Assembly: GCA_002482525.1 (NCBI GenBank) | Contig: DLGC01000016.1 | Coordinates: forward strand, 195,776 to 226,313 | Direction: 5' to 3' | Origin: Propionibacteriaceae bacterium UBA7704 | GTDB taxonomy: Bacteria; Actinomycetota; Actinomycetes; Propionibacteriales; Propionibacteriaceae | DNA length: 30,538 nucleotides | Shown: in pieces, positions 1-7,141 of the stretch | Numbering within the stretch: the first letter of the stretch is position 1 | How the letters are laid out: every line of letters starts with the position of its first letter | Translations under genes and position numbers: made by a program | The notes under the pieces: generated by a model | Told to the model about the DNA's origin: nothing | Databases searched by the model: none | The model's input: only the letters and a program-made list of their open reading frames with translations

Positions 1-132
1 GACGATGCCGTCGTTGGCGCCCAACACTGCCGCCCGCAGACTGTTCAGACGATGGGCATGCGATCCTGCTTGGGCTTCGGCCGTCTGGAATGCGACAGGG
101 TCGCCCTGGGCCAAAGACTGGTCCTTTTTCAC
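1..132 (-). CDS. VIT1/CCC1-family transporter, N-terminal part (runs off the window)
   Basis: Only the first 44 codons are present. The minus-strand frame starts with GTG at 132 and continues past the window edge. Residues 28-44 read RLNSLRAAVLGANDGIV, the characteristic opening of the first transmembrane segment in VIT1/CCC1 proteins, which move Fe2+/Mn2+ across membranes. The first 27 residues are polar and probably cytoplasmic. The start is supported by GGGAG five bases upstream of the GTG. A TAGGCT -10-like box lies about 31 bases upstream, so the gene may have its own promoter, although the alpha/beta hydrolase upstream is on the same strand only 55 bases away. Family assignment is good from the short motif; metal specificity cannot be judged. 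Confidence 0.8.
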   Translation of the reverse strand, partial: MKKDQSLAQGDPVAFQTAEAQAGSHAHRLNSLRAAVLGANDGIV

Positions 133-163
133 GAATACTCCCGGGGTTCAACGAGCTTGCCTG

Positions 164-169
164 AGCCTA
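164..169 (-). promoter_or_regulatory. -10-like box TAGGCT for the VIT-family gene
   Basis: Read on the minus strand, TAGGCT lies 31 bases before the GTG start of the VIT-family gene. It matches the TAGGNT hexamer found before several other genes here (1017, 12350, 16037, 25325, 28437). No convincing -35 is visible. Confidence 0.4.
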
Positions 170-187
170 ACGCCTCGCTCGATGTTG

Positions 188-964
188 TCAGGCGGTCGCC
201 ACGTGATCGACGAAAAGGCCCGGCCACGCCAGCACGTCACCAGGGGAGGCGGCCACCACCAGGCGGCTGGAACTGATCGTGCGATGAAGCAATTCGGCGG
301 TGCGCAGAGGATGCGACGGATCTTGCACCCACGCCAGAATCAGGGTGGGTATCGACACCTCGGCGATGGACTGCAATGCCGGAAGATTCGACGCCGCCGC
401 GCCCCGCAGCACGGTGGGCAGCAGGTCCTCAGCGACTGCCGGCCGCGAATGCGGCGTTCCGGCCAACGCAGGCGGGTCCGGAATGTTGTCCGAGGCCGAT
501 ACGAACGCGTCGATGCCGTCACGTTGCACCAACTCGGCGTTCGCCAAGTAGTCCACGGATTTCGCCCGGCGGGTCTCCCAGGCGGTCGGCGGCAGCACCA
601 GCGTGAGACTGGCGAATCGACCCGGTTCGCGCAGCGCGGCGTGCAGCAAGGTTCCGGTGCCCATCGAGGTGCCCACGGCGTGCACCGACTCACCGGGGGC
701 CAACTCCTCCAGAATCTGCAACAGATCACCGGCTAATGCCGGCCAGGTGTAGCTGGACGGATCGTCATCGCCGCTGGATTCGCCATGCCCGCGGGCGTCG
801 TAGCGCAGCACCCGATTGTGCTGCAATGCCTGCCCCAGATTCAGACCCATGGCGGCGTCCCGAGCCCGGCACGAGGTCAGCCCGTGCAACTGCACGGCCA
901 ACGGCCCATCCTGCCCAGCAATGTCGTAGTCGATACGGGCGCCACCGACGTCCAGGCCAGGCAC
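188..964 (-). CDS. alpha/beta-fold hydrolase
   Basis: A 258-residue cytoplasmic protein of the alpha/beta hydrolase superfamily. Visible elements are the oxyanion-side HG at 27-28 (QLHGLTS), RYDARGHGES at 54-63, the nucleophile elbow GTSMG at 98-102 with Ser100, and a likely acid Asp215 in WVQDPSHP. The expected catalytic His after the last strand is not seen: residues 236-249 read VVAASPGDVLAWPG. The only nearby His, at 254, is in the wrong place for the fold. The GTG start at 964 is chosen because GGAGG lies five bases upstream; a TTG at 997 would add 11 residues without a ribosome site. Substrate unknown. It diverges from the acyltransferase-like gene at 1031. Confidence 0.8.
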   Translation of the reverse strand: MPGLDVGGARIDYDIAGQDGPLAVQLHGLTSCRARDAAMGLNLGQALQHNRVLRYDARGHGESSGDDDPSSYTWPALAGDLLQILEELAPGESVHAVGTSMGTGTLLHAALREPGRFASLTLVLPPTAWETRRAKSVDYLANAELVQRDGIDAFVSASDNIPDPPALAGTPHSRPAVAEDLLPTVLRGAAASNLPALQSIAEVSIPTLILAWVQDPSHPLRTAELLHRTISSSRLVVAASPGDVLAWPGLFVDHVATA

Positions 965-1016
965 AGGATCCTCCGAAAGTGCTCGATCTCGTAACAATGC
1001 GTTCGCATCTGCTGTC

Positions 1017-1022
1017 TAGGGT
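1017..1022 (+). promoter_or_regulatory. -10 box TAGGGT placed for a leaderless transcript
   Basis: TAGGGT ends eight bases before the ATG at 1031, so transcription would begin at or next to the start codon. No Shine-Dalgarno sequence precedes that ATG, which supports leaderless translation. Confidence 0.45.
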
Positions 1023-1030
1023 AAGGCGGC

Positions 1031-2338
1031 ATGCGGCTGACGAACGTCACACAGATGGCGCTCCCACCAGGCAGACTGCATAGTTTTGCGGTGAGCTCGG
1101 TCGGTGATCCCGGTGATGAACTCGTCGTGTCGTTCGACCAAGGACGCCACGCCGGCCTCGGACAGCGCCCCGGATCATGGATGGCGGTGGCAGCCCGGCT
1201 CCCGGAAGGCACCTCCCTGGATGGCCTGGCGCAGGCCTGGCGGGCGGTGCAACGCCGCCACGGCAGCCTGCATACCGGCTTCCGCCAGGACCTTGACGGT
1301 CTTCATCTCAACGACATCACTCTCACTGACGGGGAGTGGGTCGAGCACCCCCTCGAGCCCGACCAGGACCCGCGAGTCGTGCTGCGCGAACTCTTCGACG
1401 CGGCCTGTGCCCCCTTCCAGCAGCCCTCCCACCGGCTCGTGGTGGTGCTTCCCGAACCTGATGGCGTCGATCAGCGTCCGCTGCTGATCCTGGGAGCCGA
1501 TCACTGCCACGTGGACATGTGGTCTTTTCTGGTGATCCTGCGTGATCTGAACATCGGACTGGCTGATGCCGTCGCCGGACGCCGGCCCTGCGCAGACCTG
1601 CCGCCGGCGGCCAGCTTCGCCGAGCACAGCGCTCTGCTGGCCGCCAAACCGCCGGCGCCGGCGCACATACACCAGCGCTGGCGAGAGATTCTGGCAGCCG
1701 AAGGGGGAGTGATGCCCACCTTCCCGCTGCCCCTCGGTGATCTCACCGACGCACCCGACCCGGTTGTCGAAGTCCGCGATTTGGTCGACGCCGACGGCAT
1801 CGCGGCGTTGGCCGCACAGGCGCACGCCCGCGGCGTGCGGCTGCTGCCGTTGGCGGTGTCGGTGATGACTGAAGTGACTGCCGAACTGGCCGGAGCGCCG
1901 CTGCGGGCAGTGCTCCCGGTCCACAGCCGCGACGAGGATCGCTGGCGCAACTCCGTGGGGTGGTACATCACCAACGCCGTGTTGGAGTCCGCCGACGCTG
2001 ATCCGACGGCCTGCCGACAGGCGGTTCGGGAGGCCATCGCGTTGGGTTCCTACCCGCTGGCGCCCATCGTGGCACCCTACGGCGGGATGCCGGTCGCTCC
2101 GGGTATGTTCGCCATCTCCTGGCTGGACACGCGTCGGCTTCCGGAGCTGGGATTCGACGCCGAAGTGCAGTATGTGTCGGCGGTGGTGCGTGACGACGGG
2201 GTCATGGTGTGGTTCATCGCCGCTGACGCCGGGCTGCACCTGCGCGCCCGCTACCCCGACACCGAAGAAGCCCGACGCAATGTCGGCGGCTGGCTGGATG
2301 CGGTGGCGGTTCGGCTGAGTGAACGTGCTAAGCAGTGA
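1031..2338 (+). CDS. condensation-domain / PapA-like acyltransferase homologue
   Basis: A 435-residue soluble protein resembling the chloramphenicol-acetyltransferase-like fold of NRPS condensation domains and actinobacterial PapA acyltransferases. The active-site region at 157-163 reads DHCHVDM. Against the canonical HHxxxDG, the catalytic second His (158) and the Asp (162) are kept, while the first His is Asp and the final Gly is Met. The usual DFGWG latch motif is not obvious. There is no adenylation, carrier or ketosynthase partner nearby, so it looks stand-alone. ATG 1031 is used because a -10-like box ends eight bases upstream (leaderless type). An acyl transfer role is inferred from fold and motif; donor and acceptor are unknown. 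Confidence 0.65.
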   Translation: MRLTNVTQMALPPGRLHSFAVSSVGDPGDELVVSFDQGRHAGLGQRPGSWMAVAARLPEGTSLDGLAQAWRAVQRRHGSLHTGFRQDLDGLHLNDITLTDGEWVEHPLEPDQDPRVVLRELFDAACAPFQQPSHRLVVVLPEPDGVDQRPLLILGADHCHVDMWSFLVILRDLNIGLADAVAGRRPCADLPPAASFAEHSALLAAKPPAPAHIHQRWREILAAEGGVMPTFPLPLGDLTDAPDPVVEVRDLVDADGIAALAAQAHARGVRLLPLAVSVMTEVTAELAGAPLRAVLPVHSRDEDRWRNSVGWYITNAVLESADADPTACRQAVREAIALGSYPLAPIVAPYGGMPVAPGMFAISWLDTRRLPELGFDAEVQYVSAVVRDDGVMVWFIAADAGLHLRARYPDTEEARRNVGGWLDAVAVRLSERAKQ

Positions 2339-2409
2339 TCCCCTGGTCAGTGCCGTGGTTTTCCGATCAGTGAGGTACCGTCGATAGCCGTAAGAGGGGT
2401 GGAACCGAA

Positions 2410-3900
2410 GTGAGACGAGCATGGTTGCGCGCTGCCATTGTGCCGGTGGCGCTGCTACTGAGTGCTTGCGCTACCCAAAGTCCGGTGTCCTCTCCGACGC
2501 CGGAACCGCTGTCGCCGACGCCGTCGGTCACGACGGCCTCCGAAACCGCTCTGACCGGAAACGGCGATGTACCTGAGGTTCTGGATCCCGATCTGCTCGA
2601 GCATCTGCCGGTGACGGTGCACTCTCAGAGTGGCTACCAGCAGCACATCTTCGCCACCTGGCCGGAGTTCGGAAAGCCGAAGATCGACGCCGCGATTCGC
2701 GGCTACTACCTGTCCACCATCAAGCAGTTCGAACAGGACTATCCCCAGCCCGCCGATCCGGAAGCTCCGTCGCCGGAGCTGAATCTGGATTGGCATCTGC
2801 TGGCGGCCTCGCCTTCGATGATCGGGATCGTAGCCGACGGCTATCAGTTCGCCGGGGCGGACGCCAGCGACCTGTGGCATTCGATGTGGTTCGACCCGAG
2901 CACCGACACGGTGTATCAACCCGCCGATTTGGTGAACAGCTACGCGGTCAGCACCGCGCTGGTCGGCCTGGAGCCCAGTCGGCGCACCATGGTGACCACG
3001 CTCGACTTGTCGCCGCTGGGATCAAACCCCTATGGCGCTGCGACGCTGGTGGCCTTCACCGGCAACGGTGACCTCATCGTCGGATTCGACGAGTGCCAGG
3101 TCGCCGCCTGTGTCGAGGACCGGGTGACGATGACCATTCCGGCCACGACGGTGGCGCCGATGCTCACCGCGGCCGGGAAACGGGCACAGGCCGCCGAGAT
3201 GGATCCGGTCGACCCGACTACCACCGCCTCCGCTTCAGCCTCATCGCCCAGCCCGGTGCCGGTCGTGACGCCGCAGCCGACCGCCAAGAAGGTGAACTGC
3301 AAGAAACTCAAGTGTGTGGCGATCACCTTCGACGACGGCCCGGGCCCCTACACCAAGACACTGCTGAGCTATCTCAAGGCCGGCAATGTGCCAGCGACCT
3401 TCTTCATGCTCGGTCAGCAGGTCGACACCTACCCGCACACGGCCCTTGCCGTGGCCAAAGCCGGCCACGAAATCGGCGTTCATACCTGGAGCCACCGCGA
3501 TCTGACCCGGCTCAGTCCGATTCAGATCGACAAGGAGATCACCTCCACTGTCGATATCATCCGCAACGAGACCGGTGTGACGCCGACGCTGCTGCGTCCG
3601 CCCTACGGTGCGGTGAACAGCACCGTGCGGAAAGAAGCGCGAAAGGCCGGATTGGCCGTGGTGCTGTGGAATGTCGACACCCTGGACTGGAAGACCCGAA
3701 GCACCCCGAAGACGGTGAAAGCCGCACTGCGTGATACCCGCCGTGGATCGATCATTCTGCTGCACGACATTCACAAGACCAGCGTGGCTGCGGTGCCCGA
3801 CATCATCGCCGGACTGCAGGCCAAGGGCTACACCTTCGTGACGGTGACCGACCTGCTGGGTAACCCGCAGCCGGGCGTGATGTACCGCTACGGACGCTGA
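2410..3900 (+). CDS. lipoprotein polysaccharide deacetylase (PdaC-like architecture)
   Basis: A 496-residue exported, membrane-anchored protein with a type II signal peptide (LLLSAC, lipid Cys20), a Ser/Thr/Pro linker to about 50, an RsiV/DUF3298-like domain at about 65-255, a second Ser/Pro linker at 268-292, and a complete NodB deacetylase domain at 300-485. All five NodB motifs are present: TFDDGP 306-311, HTWSH 358-362 (metal His358 and His362), RPPYG 396-400, DTLDW 423-427 and LHD 451-453. The protein should be an active metal-dependent de-N-acetylase at the cell surface, probably on peptidoglycan. The same DUF3298-NodB order occurs in Bacillus PdaC. GTG 2410 is preceded by GAGGGGTGG. 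The 3' end overlaps the convergent dehydrogenase gene by 13 bases. Confidence 0.88.
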   Translation: MRRAWLRAAIVPVALLLSACATQSPVSSPTPEPLSPTPSVTTASETALTGNGDVPEVLDPDLLEHLPVTVHSQSGYQQHIFATWPEFGKPKIDAAIRGYYLSTIKQFEQDYPQPADPEAPSPELNLDWHLLAASPSMIGIVADGYQFAGADASDLWHSMWFDPSTDTVYQPADLVNSYAVSTALVGLEPSRRTMVTTLDLSPLGSNPYGAATLVAFTGNGDLIVGFDECQVAACVEDRVTMTIPATTVAPMLTAAGKRAQAAEMDPVDPTTTASASASSPSPVPVVTPQPTAKKVNCKKLKCVAITFDDGPGPYTKTLLSYLKAGNVPATFFMLGQQVDTYPHTALAVAKAGHEIGVHTWSHRDLTRLSPIQIDKEITSTVDIIRNETGVTPTLLRPPYGAVNSTVRKEARKAGLAVVLWNVDTLDWKTRSTPKTVKAALRDTRRGSIILLHDIHKTSVAAVPDIIAGLQAKGYTFVTVTDLLGNPQPGVMYRYGR

Positions 3901-4835
3901 TCCGTCGCGGATCGGCCTTCGCCGGGTCCCACCACATTCTCCACCGGCTCACCGGCAAGCAGATGCTCCAACTGGCGACGCAGCAGCGCCGCCACCCGCG
4001 GATAGGTTGCGGTGGTGTTGCCGCCCTGATGGGCGGTAATGATCGTGTTGGGGGCGCGCCACAGCTCGTGGCCGGCCGGCAGTGGCTCAGGATCGGTGAC
4101 GTCGAGGGCCGCTCGTAGGCGTCCGCTGCGCAGTTCGGCCAGGAGTGCGTCGGTGTCGATCACGAGGCCGCGAGCCACATTGACCAGCAGCGCCCCGTCC
4201 GGCAGTGCCGCCAGCGCCGGCGCATTCAGCAGGTGGTGGGTCTGTGCAGAGTAGGGCACCGTCACCACCACGATCTCGGCCGACGTCAACAGTTGCGGCA
4301 GTTCCACAATGCCGTGGACGCCGTCGCGTGCGCTGCGTCCGACCAGGGTGAGGTCGACTTCGAAGGGTCGCAGCCGGGCGGCCACCGCTTGAGCGACCGA
4401 TCCGGCGCCGATCACCAGCACACGGCGATCAGCCAGCGAAACCAGTTCCGGGTTGTGCCAGCGCTCGGCCCGCTGGGCGTCGATCGCTTCGACCAATCCC
4501 CGCTGCGAAGCCAGTATCAGAGCCACGGCCAGCTCGGCGGTTCCGGCCGAATGGATGCCGCGCCCGTTGCACACCGTCGCCTGGGCGGGAATCAGCGGCA
4601 GTGCGTGCTCGAAACCGGCCGAGGGCAGCTGCACATAGCGAAGCCGCGGCAGCTCGTACAGGCGACGCCAGCGCTGCGGCTGAACCCAGTAGTGGCCGAC
4701 TTGAACCAGGTCGACCCGCTCGGCCAGCTCCGCCGGCAGCGGGTCGAGAAGATCCCACACCACCAACTCCACTCGGTCGTTGAAGTCGGCGAGCCGGTCG
4801 CGCAAGTCGGTGTCCGGCACGGTAACGGTGAGCAT
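3888..4835 (-). CDS. D-2-hydroxyacid dehydrogenase, NAD-binding family
   Basis: A 315-residue cytosolic oxidoreductase of the D-isomer-specific 2-hydroxyacid dehydrogenase family. The Rossmann loop is GAGSVAQA (143-150). The catalytic trio is in place: Arg222 in VNVARG, Glu250 in TDPEPLP and His269 in ITAHQGG. Expected chemistry is reversible NAD(P)H-dependent reduction of a 2-oxoacid; the substrate cannot be read from sequence. ATG 4835 is chosen because the first beta strand (MLTVTVPD) begins there. A TTG at 4868 would add 11 residues and lies nine bases after a TAGGTA box, so it is a possible alternative. Neither start has a clear ribosome site. The gene overlaps the convergent deacetylase gene end to end. 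Confidence 0.85.
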   Translation of the reverse strand: MLTVTVPDTDLRDRLADFNDRVELVVWDLLDPLPAELAERVDLVQVGHYWVQPQRWRRLYELPRLRYVQLPSAGFEHALPLIPAQATVCNGRGIHSAGTAELAVALILASQRGLVEAIDAQRAERWHNPELVSLADRRVLVIGAGSVAQAVAARLRPFEVDLTLVGRSARDGVHGIVELPQLLTSAEIVVVTVPYSAQTHHLLNAPALAALPDGALLVNVARGLVIDTDALLAELRSGRLRAALDVTDPEPLPAGHELWRAPNTIITAHQGGNTTATYPRVAALLRRQLEHLLAGEPVENVVGPGEGRSATDQRP

Positions 4836-4992
4836 GACCAGAGTGTGCCAGCCCCATGGCCTGACCAACCACCTGAATACCTAGTGAGCGACCGGTCTGG
4901 TGCACAGGAAGCGAAAAGAAACCCCACAGATAACTGCTGATAGGCCTCCGCACCGTCAGCTTCATCAAGCCCCAATCGAAAGGGTCAGGGCC

Positions 4993-5829
4993 GTGAAGCG
5001 ACCACAGACAAGAACCATCCGGCGACTGCTGGGCGGCATCGCCACAGCAGCCGTGCTGGGCTCCTCGATCGTCGGGTGTTCAGCCATGACCACCTCGGGC
5101 CCGTCGAGTTCTTCGTCGAGTTCCACCGCAGCAAGCTCGACCTCGATCGACAGGATCAGCAGCGGGACCTAAACCGCCACCTTCGACGGCACCAGCGTCA
5201 CCATCAATGCCGCCTACCTCTTCGATGGCACCAGCGTGACCATCGACTCCGGCACCTACCAAAGCCTCACCAGCGATCAGGTCGTCTTCTTGGTGGTCAA
5301 CGGCGGAAGCCTGAATATCACCGGCGCGACCACCAGCAAGTCCGGGGATGCCAGCGCCAACAGCCAACAGAACACCGGCGATGTCAGCGATGACTACAAC
5401 TTCTACGGTTTGAACTCCGCCATCGTGGTCCTTGGCGACGGCAGCAGCGGCACGGTCGCGGATTCGACCATCGACACCACCTCCGGGGCGCATTCGGCTG
5501 CACTGCCCACCGACCGCGGCTCGGGCACCGTCACGGTGACCGGCACCAATGTGTTCAACACCTCCTCGGCAGTGACCGTGACCAACTTCGGCTTCGAGAG
5601 TTCCACGGCCTCCGCGTTGGTAAACGCCGACGAGAACCGATGGGGCACCAGCGGCTCCAACGGTGCCACCGTGGCGATCACGGTGGCGGGGTCCCGTCTC
5701 GCCGGGAAGGTCACTGCGGGGGACAGTTCGTCGATCACGATGAAGCTGACCGACTCCTCGACTCTGAAGGGAGCCACCCGCGGGTCGGTGACAGTGACCG
5801 CCGATTCCAGTTCCACTCACACCAGCTAG
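4993..5829 (+). pseudogene. surface beta-helix-like lipoprotein gene broken by an in-frame TAA
   Basis: One reading frame starts at GTG 4993 and ends at 5829, interrupted only by TAA at 5170-5172. The first part encodes a lipoprotein signal (lipobox SIVGC, Cys29) and a Ser-rich linker. After the stop, the same frame continues for 219 codons with Gly/Ser/Thr/Val-rich beta-strand repeats such as SLNITGATTSKSGD and GTVTVTGTNVFNTSS. These resemble extracellular carbohydrate-binding beta-helix proteins (Cthe_2159/PF14262-like, tentative). No reading-frame shift is needed; a single TAC-to-TAA type change would explain it. The downstream part has a GTG at 5236 but no ribosome site. A recent nonsense mutation is most likely; a sequencing error or readthrough cannot be excluded. 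Confidence 0.7.
5182..5244 (+). repeat. two copies of a 24-base direct repeat, 39-base period
   Basis: Bases 5182-5205 and 5221-5244 are nearly identical (two mismatches, both silent) and each encodes FDGTSVTI. The 39-base spacing keeps the frame, giving a 13-residue protein repeat just after the premature stop in the broken lipoprotein gene. Confidence 0.8.
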
Positions 5830-5839
5830 CGGTACCGAT

Positions 5840-5877
5840 CTTCGGCCTTGGCCAGGGTCTCCTGGTCAAGGCCGAAG
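5840..5877. terminator. long hairpin after the broken lipoprotein gene
   Basis: Arms 5840-5855 and 5862-5877 pair over 16 positions with one G-T mismatch and a six-base loop. It begins 11 bases after the lipoprotein stop codon. There is no T tract, so this would be a GC-type actinobacterial terminator. Confidence 0.65.
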
Positions 5878-5987
5878 TGCGGTCGGGCGCACCGGCGAAC
5901 TGAGCGACGGTGCGGCTGGCCGGGCTCCTCCGCTGTGCGCGCCACGTCGGTGGAGGCGTGTTCCGGCGGATCCAGCGGCGCCGACGA

Positions 5988-5993
5988 TAGAAT
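5988..5993 (+). promoter_or_regulatory. -10-like box TAGAAT upstream of the DUF308 gene
   Basis: TAGAAT stands out in a GC-rich gap, 65 bases before the ATG of the membrane protein gene. No good -35 at standard spacing is visible. The remainder of 5878-6058 shows no gene I can support. Confidence 0.35.
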
Positions 5994-6058
5994 TTTCGTG
6001 AGAGGGGCGGAAACTCGCAGGGCTAGGAGCTGCGGGGATCGCGTCAAGGAGCGTGCCC

Positions 6059-6667
6059 ATGGCCGCTAGCGTTTTACGTCGGTACGATCGTGCTGCGGCT
6101 ACCGCAATACGGGTAACACTAGGTCTTTTGGGCTTGATCGGCATGGTGAGTGGCCTGTTCATCCTTGCCTGGCCCGACCGCTCTGCCGTGGCTGTGGGTG
6201 CGGTACTGGCCGGTTACGCCGGAGTGACCGGTTTGATCAACCTCGCCATGGGCGTCTTTGCCTCGCACATGAGGATATCCTCACGCATCGGCTATGGGGT
6301 GCTCGGTGGCGCCTTCGTTGCCGTTTCAGTGGCTGCCTTCATCAACCTCGGCCCGTTCATGCAAACCTGGGGTCCGATCGTGGGCATCCTCATCGGCGCG
6401 GTGTGGATCGTCAATGGGGTGATCATGATCGCCGTCCTCAACGACGTCTCGGTGAGGGTCTCCACAGTGCTCCATGGCGTGGTGAACATCGCTGCCGGTG
6501 TGCTGCTGATGACCGCACCCTTGCACGACGTCCAGGCGTTGGCCCTCCTTGCTGGAGGCATCCTGCTCACTCTGGGGGCACTTCAGACGTGGCGTGCCTG
6601 GCGGTTTGCGCGACCGCCGATGACGGCGGCCAAGACTCAGCCGATCCGCGGGCTAGCAGCTCAGTAG
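6059..6667 (+). CDS. DUF308/HdeD-like integral membrane protein
   Basis: A 202-residue protein made almost entirely of hydrophobic helices, about six, including LGLLGLIGMVSGLFILAW and VGAVLAGYAGVTGLINLAMG, with a short basic N-terminus and a polar C-terminal tail. Repeated pairs of helices with small residues and the length match the DUF308/HdeD group of inner-membrane proteins, some linked to acid stress in other bacteria. No catalytic motif is visible. ATG 6059 is preferred over GTG 6053 because AAGGAG (6046-6051) is seven bases from the ATG and only one from the GTG. It appears monocistronic: a hairpin follows at 6692. Function is not known. Confidence 0.75.
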   Translation: MAASVLRRYDRAAATAIRVTLGLLGLIGMVSGLFILAWPDRSAVAVGAVLAGYAGVTGLINLAMGVFASHMRISSRIGYGVLGGAFVAVSVAAFINLGPFMQTWGPIVGILIGAVWIVNGVIMIAVLNDVSVRVSTVLHGVVNIAAGVLLMTAPLHDVQALALLAGGILLTLGALQTWRAWRFARPPMTAAKTQPIRGLAAQ

Positions 6668-6691
6668 TCTGGCGCACCACTGCCGCTTTTA

Positions 6692-6716
6692 CCCACGCTG
6701 GCACCCTGGGCGTGGG
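6692..6716. terminator. hairpin after the DUF308 gene
   Basis: CCCACGC at 6692-6698 pairs perfectly with GCGTGGG at 6710-6716 across an 11-base loop, 24 bases after the stop codon. There is no following T tract. Confidence 0.5.
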
Positions 6717-6741
6717 AATCCGTCCGTTCTGTCCATAGCGG

Positions 6742-6770
6742 TTTACCCATTGCGGTGGGGGACCTAGGCT
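6742..6770 (+). promoter_or_regulatory. promoter TTTACC-N17-TAGGCT for the small acidic protein
   Basis: A -35-like TTTACC (6742-6747) and a -10-like TAGGCT (6765-6770) are separated by 17 bases, 40 bases upstream of the ATG at 6811. This is one of the better-spaced promoters in the window. Confidence 0.5.
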
Positions 6771-6810
6771 CGGGTCAGTACCCCTAGGAGGAACTCAGAG
6801 GAGGTCGACG

Positions 6811-7044
6811 ATGACTGATTCGGTCAATGACTATGGCTTGGGAAGTCCCGAGTCACAGCCTGGTGAGACACCCACTCACGATTCGCAAGGCAATCCACTG
6901 TCCACGGGTTTGGGCACCCCGGACGATTTTGTGGAGCCTCAGCCCGATGAGGATCCCACTCAGCGAGGTTTGGGAGCGGCGAATACGCAAACCGGCGAGC
7001 CGGTTCCGGAGGAGCCGCAGCCACCTCAGCACGGACTGGAATAA
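6811..7044 (+). CDS. small acidic Pro/Gly repeat protein, unknown function
   Basis: A 77-residue, strongly acidic, Pro/Gln/Gly/Glu-rich protein with no hydrophobic core and no Cys, so it is probably intrinsically disordered. Three loose repeats are visible, each opening with (Y/T/R)GLG and followed by an acidic Pro-rich tail: from YGLGSPESQPGETPT, from TGLGTPDDFVEPQPDEDPT and from RGLGAANTQTGEPVPEEPQ. It ends in HGLE. The gene is convincing because GAGGAGG lies close before the ATG, a well-spaced promoter precedes it, and a perfect terminator follows at 7099. I do not recognise the family. It stands alone and is convergent with the redox fusion gene. Confidence 0.75.
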   Translation: MTDSVNDYGLGSPESQPGETPTHDSQGNPLSTGLGTPDDFVEPQPDEDPTQRGLGAANTQTGEPVPEEPQPPQHGLE

Positions 7045-7098
7045 GCCCGGCAACGCTGGTGGAGATTCAGCCGTCGAGGGCTGACGACCAGAATTGAA

Positions 7099-7134
7099 CA
7101 ATGGGGGTGCCGACTTAGGTCGGCACCCCCATTG
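7099..7134. terminator. perfect 16-bp bidirectional terminator
   Basis: Arms 7099-7114 and 7119-7134 are perfect reverse complements with a four-base TTAG loop. It lies between two convergent genes ending at 7044 and 7142 and can serve both. It is the strongest terminator in the window. Confidence 0.9.
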
Positions 7135-7141
7135 CTGTGTC

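Noticed and set aside
5826..6047. 73-codon minus-strand frame downstream of the broken lipoprotein gene
   Set aside because: Its end lies inside the long terminator hairpin, it has no ribosome site and no recognisable motif. I could not support it as a gene.
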